Shown here in pieces: positions 44,431 through 55,104 of a stretch of DNA of 64,000 nt (its first letter is position 1; each line of letters opens with the position of its first letter). The translations under genes and the position numbers were made by a program. The notes below the pieces were generated by a model. That model was not told where the DNA came from. It saw nothing but the letters and a program-made list of their open reading frames with translations, and searched no databases. The stretch lies in NCBI GenBank assembly GCA_026545225.1, contig CM048853.1, positions 13,952,755-14,016,754 on the forward strand. The letters run 5' to 3'. The stretch is from Cornus controversa. Taxonomy: Eukaryota; Streptophyta; Magnoliopsida; Cornales; Cornaceae.

Positions 44431-44690
44431 TAACTTGCGCAAGGTTGAGGTCTTTCAACCCCAAGGAAATGTTTTTCTCCTCTTTTTCCCATTAGTCATT
44501 TATGAGAATTCACCCCACACACACAAGATATATCACGTCTTACACATACATTCACACGTTTCAATGCATTGCACCCAACACATGTCCTAAGTTCATCCTA
44601 GCATGTCATACAATTATTCACAATGACACACATATATGTTCTAATTCCAAAAATGAGGTTTTTCAACAAATTCCTCAATTTGTACCAGCC

Positions 44691-44976
44691 AACTGAAACT
44701 AGGTTGAGAAGGAAATTCATGAATTTTGGAACATGGATGGAGGTGTAGACCTGTGTGGAGTCCATTGGGATGAATTATGAAGGGTTTACGCGCATGTAGT
44801 TGTGTATGTGTTGTAGTTTCTGTGGTTGGAAATTTTTAACAATAATTGTTGTGATCGATGAGAGGTACTTGAATATGTGGATGATGACATGTGGTACGGA
44901 ATGAACTGTTCACCTCCTTTTCCTATACGAACTTAGGTATTGGAAATCGAGGCATGGCAAAATGGTATCAGAACTC
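44691..44976 (+). repeat. LTR end with primer binding site
   Basis: Sequence ending GGCATGGCA is followed by TGGTATCAGAACTC (44963-44976), a methionine-type primer site with one change. The left end is unknown, and 44431-44690 before it shows nothing clear. No internal sequence remains. Confidence 0.4.
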
Positions 44977-45048
44977 GATAAAGGATACGGTGTATTGATG
45001 TTCCGCATTCTCACCCTCGAGTTCTTGTATCATTTTGGGTATGAGAAG

Positions 45049-45970
45049 TTAGGGTGTGACACTTTGAATCCTATTTTGATTAATATGACCGAATCTAAGA
45101 TGCCGAGGATACATTGAGTAAGAAGAAACACATTTTCTTTTGACATTTAGATTCTTTATTTCTACATTCAACTCATTATCATGCAAAACATAAGAGCTAG
45201 GAGTTAATAAATAAAGACCATCCACCAATGCACCAGTAGCAGTAACATGTCCATTCAATTTAATTGAAAAACTTTTCCAAACATAAAAACATAGTTTTAG
45301 AAATAAAATTCAAAACTAAATACTTAGACATCAAAATTTGCCACTTGTCCTGTGCATAAAGATAGTTTAAGATAAAAACTCATCCCACTCTAAAATGCAT
45401 GAAAAGAAAACACTCCTTAGAATAGGTCACTCCATTGGAATCTTCAGAAATTCTGACCAACTTTATCTTTCTTGCCCCTTTGTTGACGGAACCCTTCACA
45501 TAGTCTTGTTTATCGCCTGTCTTCCTTTTCTTGCTCGGTCCCCTAGACCTTGAGGGTCTCTTAGACTTATTATCAGAAGACATACTATCTTGAGAAGTGG
45601 ATATAGAAGAAGAGTCATAAGGAAATGCAACTCTAATTCTATCAGCAAACATCTTGTCAAGCTCGCTGATGATATCCCAAGCATGCTTGTATCATATGAA
45701 ATTCTGCTGTAACTCCTCAGACATAGAAGTCATAATACAGAGTAAAGCAATTTCATGGGACTTATGTTATTGCTTATATCTATCAAACTCAACACTTGTA
45801 GGTTCACCCTCCTTATAAGGAAAAAGTTGGCAAGGTGAATCAAATGCTATCTTGTGAGCAATTTTTTCAAGACCTCTGATGAGATCCTTCCTCCATTAAA
45901 CATAATTAGTTGGTACGATTAGCATATGAACAAGTGGATTGATGGGAATTGACATAGCGAATCTGAAAAA
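45049..45970 (-). pseudogene. Ty1/copia gag and pre-integrase remnant
   Basis: On the minus strand 45258-45049 reads LVDGLYLLTPSS ... HLRFGHINQNRI, the GAG-pre-integrase zinc region of copia Pol. 45652-45380 is Ser/Lys-rich (KSKRPSRSRGPSKKRK) and resembles the Gag C-terminal linker. Further up to about 45970 there is diverged Gag-like text with stops. Protease and the rest of pol are missing. Confidence 0.55.
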
Positions 45971-47095
45971 CATATATTTAACATCATACAATAATACAAT
46001 CACTAAAATGGCTCCCTTAACAATCAAGCATAATAATCAGAATACTAATTACCGCAAAAGTAATACCCTGAGAGGGTACTACTCCCACTAATTAGTTGGT
46101 CTTGCCCCATTAAGGCATCCCATGCTCCCTATGAGTAACTCCTGATTTTCTTTTGCCTTACTAGAATAATAACATTTACCCTTCCAATGAGAACAAATTC
46201 TATTATTCTAAGTCAAGTGTGTACCATTATTGATCTCAATATTTATCCAAAAGAAATATTACCATTCTGATGAAAACAATATTCTAATGGAATAATATTG
46301 AGAAATCAATCTTGAATGCTCCATGCTTTATATTATCTCTGAAGGGGGATTAATATAAAACATCATACTATGATTGATAACGAACTTTGTGGGGCTTTGT
46401 ATTGTAAGATTCATCTTCCACTTGATATTTTAAAACATTGAGAGTTTTCTAGTTTATAATATGCTTACATATGATACTTAATTTGAATCTTTTGTCATAT
46501 TTGAGCAAATTTAGACTTCACCAATTTCAAAATTTGGAGGGTTTATCAAAAACAAATTTTCAACACTTCCCCAAAACAAATCTCCAATTATCTTTAAGAA
46601 AACTTTGAAGTCTCTAATTTATCATAAACTTGCAATCATCAAATTAATACATAATTAGATTCATGGTCCCAATGCATGCAACTACCTTTGTCATACATCC
46701 ATATATCTAATTGCGTACAAGCACATAAACAAATAACGAACAAAATTCATGGATTAGACATTTCTATAAAAGAAATACAATAGATATAAAAACTTCTATT
46801 TCCAGTCAACTGCCTCTATGGTCTGGTCCTTAGCTTAAGAAAAATCATCACTAGGCCCACCGACAAGTAGAAGAAGGTCAAACCATTCACGCATAGCACC
46901 CGACCTGCACAACCCAAGGATGTGCACGCATGGAAATCACCCAGAGGTAACCCACGCGTCACATAGCATGGTGACACACCATGCGTGTGCATGCGCATAT
47001 GCTGCCCTAAGGCAGCATAGCGCACTGTCATGCCCCGTAGATGGAAGCTATACCACACAGGCACCACGCGCGCACAACAGGAGGATGATATGGGA
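45971..47095. other. Unassigned DNA with one strong hairpin
   Basis: No gene seen. 46998-47019 is a perfect hairpin: TATGCTGCC, CTAA loop, GGCAGCATA. The surrounding 200 bases (46880-47090) are unusually rich in CG and in short GTGCATGCGC-type palindromic words. Confidence 0.5.
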
Positions 47096-48284
47096 GTCTA
47101 TGTAGAGACCGTGACCAATTTTGGTCAGTTTTGCATTTTTCGCATTATAATTGCCATAAATGCATTTTGAGTGGTGTTTAACATGTTTTGAGTGTAGGAA
47201 ACATGTTTGGGAAGTGTTTTTAAGGTTTTGAGAAGTTTTCGGGAGAATTGGAGAAGTTTGACTTTTTGGTCAAACTGGGGCCCGGGATGTGACTTAAGTA
47301 GGCCCGGGAATCCGAAAAATTCTCAAAAATATTTATTTTTGGGAATGGATTAGATGAAATGTTTAGAGAGTTAAGGAAGTGATTTCGAGACCGTAGGAGT
47401 TTTCAAAATCGAAAAAGGAGTCCGGGAAGGTGCGTTAAGTGGCCTAGGGGTAATTTGGTCTTTTCGTGACCTAGGGACCTTAAATGGTCAAAATCTGCAG
47501 AGATATTTCATATCTCACGGCTGCTTCTCTCTCTATATTGCTCCCACTTCTTCTCTCTTCCTTCTCTCTAGATTTTGGTGGTCTTCGGCTTGGATTCAAG
47601 GCTTGCCGAAGGAGGGAGATACGTAGGGGACGGCTAGGGCTTCCCTTTGAACCGATCAAAGTCGCGGTTTGGCAAGGTTGACATTGATGGAAATTTGAGA
47701 AGTGCTTGGAAGGCCTTCATCTTTGAGGTAGGGGTGTTCTTTCTCATCTACTTGTCGATTCTAGGGTTTCGGGTGAAGTGGTGAGAGCTAAGGTTGTGTA
47801 TTGCATGTTTTAGAGATGTAAGAGGGGTGGGATAAGGTATTTTTATTCTTCTCTTGAGTCTCTTGTATGCAATAGATGTGTATCTCCTAGTATGCATGAT
47901 GTGAGTGACAAATGCATGAGAATGTGGGAGGATGAGAGCATGTATGCTTATATGCTAGCTTTTGTGCATATATGTGGAAATGTGTTATATTGGGCATATA
48001 TGTGTTATGTGTTGTAAGTGAGTTAAATGCATGCTATATTTGTATAGAAAATGTGTGCATTGGTGAAGCATGACTAAAATGTGCTTAGGTGAAATTTTGT
48101 GAGCATATGTGGATATTATGCTAGGTCTTGCATATATAGATACATACATGTGTGGCGTTGTGGAGATGGAATGCATGCTACGTGTTTTATCAAATAACAT
48201 GTGCATTGTGAGGCATGAAATTAAATGCTTGATGGTTATATGTTCGAAATGCATATATTGGGGCCGTTGTGAGGAAACGGGGAG

Positions 48285-48435
48285 GTATGGAAGGGTAACC
48301 TTTTCACCTTGGAGTATGTGATGACTCGGTGAAACTCTTAAAATGAATTAACCACCTTGGAGTATGTGATGACTCTGTGATGAATTCCAAAACCAACTAA
48401 TCACCTTGGAGTATGTGATGACTCGGTGGCGGTGT
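48285..48435. repeat. Three tandem copies of a 55-60 base unit
   Basis: CACCTTGGAGTATGTGATGA is followed by CT(C/G)(G/T)GTG-type ends, three times. It is part of the solo LTR. Confidence 0.8.
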
Positions 48436-49206
48436 TGGAATTGTGTGGAGAAAATGTCTCGGTCACATGGTTGGTCAAGAATCATGTTGGGATGTCGGGT
48501 CGAGTCCGAGCGAGACACAAGTGTATGATTATTGCCTTCATTTGAATTATGAAGCATGATGTGTGTTTAATGCATCCATATATGTGTATATGTATTGTTG
48601 TGAGTGAATATGATGTATGTTGAATGATATGTGAAATGTTGTGACATGCATCCATGTAGGTCGTGTCGGGTCGGCACTTAGGTGGGTTGGGGTATCTCTA
48701 CTGAGCCGCAGTGGTGCTCACCCCTTTATTATAAACTCTTTTTACAAATAAAGCGCCGATGACGGATGGGACATGAGTGTCCAAGTGGAACACTAGTGGT
48801 GGTTTTGCTATCTTTTGAGTTTTGAGCATTTTTGTGGCTATCCATGCCGGCTTGTGGCATGTGACTACTCTTTTAATTGTGGTTGTACTTTGGACATATG
48901 TACTTTTGATGTATGTATTGGATCATAAACTTGTTGGGTGTGGAGAGACAACGGTTTAATATATGTAATGCCCATGGTGGCATCTTGTTCATTTGATGAT
49001 GCCTTTATTGTAAATGAATTCTGGTTGTGGAGGAAAATGATTCATTTTGATGTATAATTCAATTATGGATGTGATCTTGAGAGTTTGATTGATGTTGGAA
49101 CCTTCCATTTATGTTTTTAATCATGTTTGAGGGGTTCTAGGATGATAGGAAGTTGATTGGGCTTCAAATGAATTATATATATGGTTGTTGGAGGTCCCGG
49201 GTAGTG

Positions 49207-49413
49207 CATTTCGATCAATCGAGATGCCTATTTCGATCAATCGAAACCCCCATTTCGATTGATCGAAAGGGTGATGATTTATGGTGATTTTTAGAGTCCA
49301 GAAAAGAGGAATTTCGATCAATCGAGACCCCCATCTCGATCAATCGAGATATTGCAGGTCTGAGGTCCCGAGAGGGTGAAAATCTCGCTTGAATTTCGAT
49401 TAATCGAGATTAC
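49207..49413. repeat. TCGATCAATCGA near-palindrome array in the solo LTR
   Basis: At least six copies: TTTCGATCAATCGAGAT, ATTTCGATCAATCGAAA, ATTTCGATTGATCGAAA, ATTTCGATCAATCGAGA, ATCTCGATCAATCGAGAT and ATTTCGATTAATCGAGAT. The text after one cluster (ATTGCAGGTCTGAGGTCCCGA then GAGGG) parallels that at 6555-6600 in element A (CTGCAG ... AAGTCCCGAGAGG), so more than the 12-base core is shared. Confidence 0.85.
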
Positions 49414-49910
49414 TATTCACAGCTTTTTTCCAAAACTTCATTTCGGCGTAATTTCTTCGTTCTAGATCAGAATTGAGTGTGGTTTTTTTTGAACTTGAGT
49501 ATTTTTTTATTCTCTCTCCAATGGTGTAAGCCTCAGTTCTAGATTCCACACACAAAAAGTTTTGAGGCTCAAAAGTGAGTGATTCTTAAAAGTGTGGGCA
49601 AGTAAATGTTCACTAAGGTGTGTTATTTGATGTAGGGCCCATGGGGGTTGGTTAAGATGGATTTGTGTGCATTCATATGCAAGAATTAGGTTAAGCTTCC
49701 GCAAAGAATGAGGGTAATGAGGGTCTATTGGGACTAATGGACGGGTTAACCTCCGGTTTCCCGGGAGTCGGGGGATCGGGGCGTTACAGTCTACATGGCA
49801 GGAAGCTTCCAGAACATTTTAGACTTCTCTACACAAGTGTGGACTCTTCCGAAATTCTCTAGAATTGTGTGGAACTCTCTAGACTTGTGTGGAGTTCCCT
49901 AGTATTTTCT

Positions 49911-52601
49911 AGACAGAGGCAGGAGAGCTTAAATGTTCAGTTCCTGGAAAATTCCAGATCCCATTTTTAAGCCCAGAAATGAGTCTTAGTGAGGAACTTG
50001 AAGCAAAGTTGCTAGAGACCATTCTGCAGATCTTGTAGCTGGAGTTTGGGTGCCTAAAACCATTGTCATGATACAAACAACACTGTGAGTATAATTTCCT
50101 GAGCTATTGAGCTTTGAAAATGGTTTGAATACATTTACTTGATCATTTTTACATCCATTTTGTAACCAATTTCTAAGATATCAATAGCTACTTAAAGTAC
50201 GTCTCTGAGCATTAAGCATGGACATATTTGTTTTGTTTGAATATATTAGCTTGCTGTGGTTAATTTAGATTAATTTAATGAGTCTGCTGTCATTAGAAGC
50301 AAATCTCTTCTGGTCTCATAAATATAAATTCATTAATACAGCAAGCATTTGAAACATCATCTCAGAATGACTATCCTGAATCTCTTTTATGCATTATTTT
50401 GTTGTCAAAATGTTTTATGTGGTCCAACCTGAATTGAAGTATTTCTGGGAAGCATAATAAGCCTTGGACAGGTGTAATTTGGTATATTAAGACTGTCTTT
50501 GCTGAGAGGAAGGTGTATTAGAGTATGCTATGAAAACTAATACCTTGAACCCCCTAATTTCAGCATGAACAGTAACTGTCATAACATAACCTGTTGCTGT
50601 CTAATGCTAAATTGACTACGAGGTTAACTTTGTTTTTATTTGTTCTTAGCAAGCAGGTGACAAGTGTATCTCGCTATAATGAGACTATTTCATCTAACTT
50701 GAGGTCAAAATAGATGGTGCAATTCATTTCAATACCCTAAAACCACAAAAGAAATAAATAAATAAAGGGGGTTGAGTGAACAGTGTCGGCCTATTTAGAA
50801 TTGTTGTTGTCATTGCTTTAAATGATCTTTAATTTATGTCATTGATTCTCTTGGCCTGTAGATATTGTGAGCACACTTAGTTACACCTATCAAGTACTGT
50901 TTTGAGTTCAAATCATAAAGGTAAGATGTATTCCAAAATCTGATTTATTAAAACCTCAAATGAGCACTGTTCATTGTTAAAACATACATATACTCTGTTA
51001 TATTGCACTAGCTTGACTTAGGACCTGCAGAAATCATTCTTGCATATGTGTTTATGTTATTTTGATGTATTTCTATTGAAATGAAGTTGTTGCTATGTAT
51101 GTATAAGAATTTGACCCACTGAAACTAGTATATGCACTCTTTTACTGTCAAAGCTTAGTATAAGCTGTTATAATTATTTTGAAAGCATATGATAGCTTCA
51201 CCTAATCCTAGCGTGTGTATTTAGACAAACTCAAATCATATTGCTGAAAGCTAAAATCTGAAATCCTCATTGCTGAAAGCTGAATTCCATATTACTGAAA
51301 TCTGAATTCTGAATTCCACATTGCTGAAATCTAAATTCTGAATTCCTCATTGCTGAAAACTAAATTCCAAATTTTGAATTCCATATTGCTGAAAATTGAA
51401 TTCTGAAATCCTCATTGCTGAAAACTGAATTCCATATTACTGAAATCTGAATTCTGAATTCCACATTGCTGAAAACTGAATTCCGATTTTGAATTCCACA
51501 TTGCTGAAAACTAAATTCTGAAATCCTCATTGCTGAAAACTGAATTCCAGATTTTGAATTCCATATTGCTGAAAACTGAATTCTGAATTCCTCATTGCTG
51601 AAAACTGAATTCCAAATTTTCAATTCCATATGAAATCTGAATTCTGAATTCCGCATTGCTGAAAACAGAATTCCAATTTTGAATTCCACATTGCTCAATT
51701 CTGATTTTTAAATTCCATATTGCTGAATGCTGAGTTCTAATTTTCTGAACTCTATATTTGCTGAAAAATACTTGCCGACTTTGGTTTCTTTGAGTGCAAA
51801 TTGCTTTACTAGCATCCTTTGTAGTTATGGTACTAAAAGTCTACTCTAGCTATATTCTTGTCAAGATTAAGAATAGGTACAAGGCCTAAAATATTAGAAC
51901 AAGCTTTTAAAGAGAATATACCAAGTTGAACGAAAGTCTGAGTAGCTGAGAAGGGGATTTACAGAAAGAGAAGTCTTTTTCAAAACCTTGGTAGCTACAT
52001 TGAGGATAGTTCATATTGAAGCCTATCACTACAAGAATTCAAGTGTCATTATCTTCCAAGAAGTCAAGCGGCCGTGTCATTATCATGCTGGACCTTGAAG
52101 ACTAACTATCAGAGATTGAAGATTTACAGATCAACCTTAAAGATCGACAATCAAAGCTTGAAGACTTCGCCGCTGCTGCATAAAACTGACTCCACTATCA
52201 CTATGTATAGTCCAGGTATTGGGATACTTTAGACAGGGGGAGTGTGAGTGATTGTGGTGAGAGATAGCTTGGGCTTTGGGAAGCCTGGGCTGGGTTGAGA
52301 GTGGAAAAGTTGTTGTGAGATTTGGTGAGAGTGGTTCAGGCTTAGGGAGGTTGTGAACTGGGTTGAGTTCTGGAGTGACTATGTTGTGAGTTGGGTGAGT
52401 GAGAGTGATTGAGAGAATTACTGTACTACCCTTTCAGATATAGTGGAGCTCAATTTAAAGAGGTTTTTTAGCCCACCCTAGGGTTTTCCTCTATAAATCC
52501 TTGTGTCCATAATTGTGTGACTGTATGTGCCAACCAAAACTTGCAATATTAGGAAGAAAAATCGAAGAACCTATTCACCCCCTCCCCCTCTAGGTTCATC
52601 A
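49911..52601 (+). repeat. 5' LTR of the copia element (left end missing or replaced)
   Basis: It starts to match the 3' LTR at GACAGAGGCAGGAGAGC. Bases 49794-49910, rich in CTCTAGA and TTGTGTGGA words, do not match the 3' LTR. The end TTCATCA at 52601 is followed by the primer site. It holds a GCTGAAAACTGAATTCC minisatellite at 51240-51760. Confidence 0.75.
51240..51760. repeat. Minisatellite, 5' LTR copy
   Basis: Degenerate units of about 20-40 bases are built from ATTGCTGAAAACTGAATTCC, GATTTTGAATTCC and CTGAAATCC. The minus strand stays open for 112 codons with a repeating WNS/QFSA pattern, a by-product of the repeat. The 3' LTR version (57160-57450) is roughly half as long. Confidence 0.85.
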
Positions 52602-52603
52602 AT

Positions 52604-52621
52604 TGGTATCAGAGCACAAGT
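52604..52621 (+). promoter_or_regulatory. Primer binding site (initiator methionine tRNA type)
   Basis: TGGTATCAGAGCACAAGT follows two bases after the LTR end and matches the usual copia primer site. Confidence 0.88.
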
Positions 52622-52663
52622 CTGCATTTCTTGGTTTAATAACCTGCAGCAAAGATCCTAAGT

Positions 52664-53515
52664 ATGACTGAAGATAGTTCTACTCACAAGGCTCCGATTT
52701 TTTATGACACAAGTTTTGACACTTGGAGGATTAAAATGGAGGCCTTTTTATTCTCTATCTCCTATGATGTCTGGCATGTTTCTTTGGAAGGGGTAGTCAT
52801 TCTTAATCCTGTAAATCCCTCAGCAGCCGACCAGTGGGCAAAATCAGTTGATGGAAAGGCTAGAAATGCCTTATACAAGGCGTTACAGAAGCAAGAATTC
52901 ACAAGAGTCAAGAATTGCAAAAGTGCGAAGGAAATTTGAGACTCACTTGTAGCTGCTCACGAAAGAAGCAACACCATCAAAGAAAACAAGATTCAGCTTC
53001 ATCAAGTTAAGTTTGACGGTATCAAGATGGATGAGAGAGAAACTGTGGCTGATTATTTCTTCAAAATTAAGGAGGTTGTCAATGACATGAGGGCCCTTGG
53101 TGAAGACATCAAAGACAAAATGGTGTGCAAAAAGATACAAAGATATCTCCAGAATGTCCATTGATGAGCTAGAATCATCTCTCACTGCATATGAGATGAG
53201 AATTGGAACTCCCTCGGTATCAAGGAAAGAATTAGCTCTGAAAGTTAAGGAAGTTGAAGTTTCAAGTAAGCAAGGACCAAGTTCAGAAGAGTCTAAAGAT
53301 GAAATAGCATGTGCTGCAAGAAAATTCAGAAAGTTCAAGATGAGAAAGAAGTCCAAGTAACTACAAGGCCAAAATTGTTTTGGATGTGGAAGACAAGGAC
53401 ATTACATTGAGAATTGTCTTAATGCTCCCAAATCAATGAAGCCCAAATATTATTATGCCCCAAAGTTCAAAGGAAAGGGCAATAAAAGGCTCTTTACACT
53501 GGTGGAATTTTAAGT
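52664..53515 (+). pseudogene. gag: gag of the copia element
   Basis: ATG 52664 opens MTEDSSTHKAPIFYDTSFDT, the N-terminal copia Gag pattern (UBN2 type). TGA near 52938 sits at KSAKEI-stop-DSLVAAHE, where Trp is expected (TGG to TGA). Then come IQLHQVKFDGIKMDE, a frameshift near 53130, SIDELESSLTAYEMRIG, a TAA at 53358, and a CCHC zinc knuckle CFGCGRQGHYIENC (53376-53417). The product would form virus-like particles; it is broken in several places. Confidence 0.82.
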
Positions 53516-54995
53516 CCAGATGAGGAGCAACAAGATCCATCCAATGAGTGTGATGAAGAAGCTTATCTACTTATGGCAGAACAAGAATCAAAAACTGATC
53601 AGTCAGAATCTGAAGATGAAGAGAATCCTAAGATTGATGAAATTCTTGCAGAATGTGAAAGATTGGCCCAAAAGTGCAGTGGTAAGAAGAAGGAGCTGAA
53701 AATTGTCAACCTAGAACTGCAAAAGTCAAAGGAGCTACTCATCAATCATATAAGGGTAAAATTGTCCACCTTATACTCTATTTCACTAATTGTTGGCTAC
53801 TTTGCCAAAAATAGATCACAAGAAGCTAGTTGGAGTACAAAGAGGTGCAAACTTGAACTTTACACATTCTTAGAAGAGAGATCTCAAAGGATGAATGAAA
53901 TTTGGAAACAATCCACAAAGTAATTGGGCAAGATAGATATTGGCTTTAATGATGATAAAGCCACTCAGGTACAATCAAATAAAACTTATTCAGTTTTTAT
54001 CAAAGCTAAAAATGGTGGTATCTACACTTCATATCCTTTCATAGATGTTGCTACTAGACTTAAATATGAATTATTGTTCAATGGTTATCATCAATATAGG
54101 GCTAAGTATGTCTCTAGGATCAATGCATGGCCCAAATATGGGAAATTGAAACCCATGTATATTAGAAAAACTGATGCTCACTTGCATCATGCACCTAAAT
54201 CATCAAGAGGTTTTGTGAAGACTAAAATGATGTGGATCCAAATAATATGAACACTATAAGCATGATTATGTACACTTCTTTGAAAGTTTCTAATGCTAAT
54301 ACTAAGTGGTATATTGATAGTGGGTGTTCTAGGCACATGACTGGAGACAAAATCAAATTTAGCTATTTAGAAAAATGTGATGGTGGTCTTGTTATATTTG
54401 GTGATAATAAGGAAGGTAAAATAGTTGGAAGAGGCACAATACCTGAAACTAAAAAATGCCGAAGCTAGACATTGTGCTCTATGTAGAGGGTCTTAAACAC
54501 AATTTGGTCAGTGTCAGTCAACTTTGTGACAATGGTAATTTACTTCTTTTTGATAAAGATGAATGCAAAGTTATTGACAAACAATCAGGAAAGACCATTT
54601 TTTGTGCATCAAGAGCCTCTGATAATGTGTACATCATTCATAAAAATACCACCCGAATTGTATGCAAGTGCACTAAAATGAAAAGGGGTAGTATAGATAA
54701 CTCCAAATCATTGACTACTACCAAGTGCATTCTCACTAGCATTGACAGGTCCATATTTGAAAGCTCATTGCATCTCACTGCTTTTAGATCCAATCACATG
54801 TTTGTTACAAAATTTCAAAGTACTTCAAAATTCTCGCATTTAAAGACTGTCAAAAGGATTTCATCGTATGATAAGGGCATAACTAATCTTAGAAAACATT
54901 ACACTCCCTTTTTAGACCTATCCCTTGTAGCATTTCCAAATATAGATTGGGGAGGTTCTCTACATGACAGAAAATTCACAATTCCACCTTACTAG
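53516..54995 (+). pseudogene. pro: Gag tail, protease and pre-integrase region of the copia element
   Basis: An acidic, coiled stretch (AECERLAQKCSGKKKEL, 53573-53923) leads to the protease motif WYIDSGCSRHMTG (about 54307-54345; D-S-G catalytic core). Then VEGLKHNLVSVSQLCDNG and FDKDECKVIDKQSGK, the usual text between protease and integrase, follow. The coding pattern fades after about 54680, and integrase, RT and RNase H never appear. The protease core is intact, but a frameshift lies directly after it (54456-54468). Confidence 0.8.
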
Positions 54996-55029
54996 CTCTC
55001 TTTCTGCTGCCCTTTTGACTTTCACTATC

Positions 55030-55103
55030 AAAAAGGGGGAGAAAGCAATTAGGATAGGTACTATGTACTTTAGTTTTTGACATTAAAAGGCAAAAGGGGG
55101 AGA
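55030..55103 (+). promoter_or_regulatory. Two polypurine tracts before the 3' LTR
   Basis: AAAAAGGGGGAGAAA (about 55030-55044) and AAAAGGCAAAAGGGGGAGAT (55084-55103). The second directly precedes the LTR start TGATGGTCC. The first may be an extra or older tract. Confidence 0.65.
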
Positions 55104-55104
55104 T

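Larger units (their letters stand above)
47101..49788. mobile_element. Solo LTR, 2.7 kb
   Basis: TGTAGAGACC ... GGGGCGTTACA is flanked by GTCTA on both sides (47096-47100, 49789-49793). No primer site or internal domain is present, so it is a solo LTR. It contains TGACTCGGTG-type repeats (48315-48430), a block GTGGTGCTCACCCC with AATAAA behind it (48710-48760), and an array of TCGAT-palindromes near the right end. It resembles the long-LTR class at 12387-15896 in style but not in sequence. Confidence 0.85.

Noticed and set aside
51360..51698. 112-codon minus-strand ORF with a repeating WNS/QFSA pattern
   Set aside because: It is the translation of an LTR minisatellite whose unit length often keeps the frame open. 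No start context or relatives.
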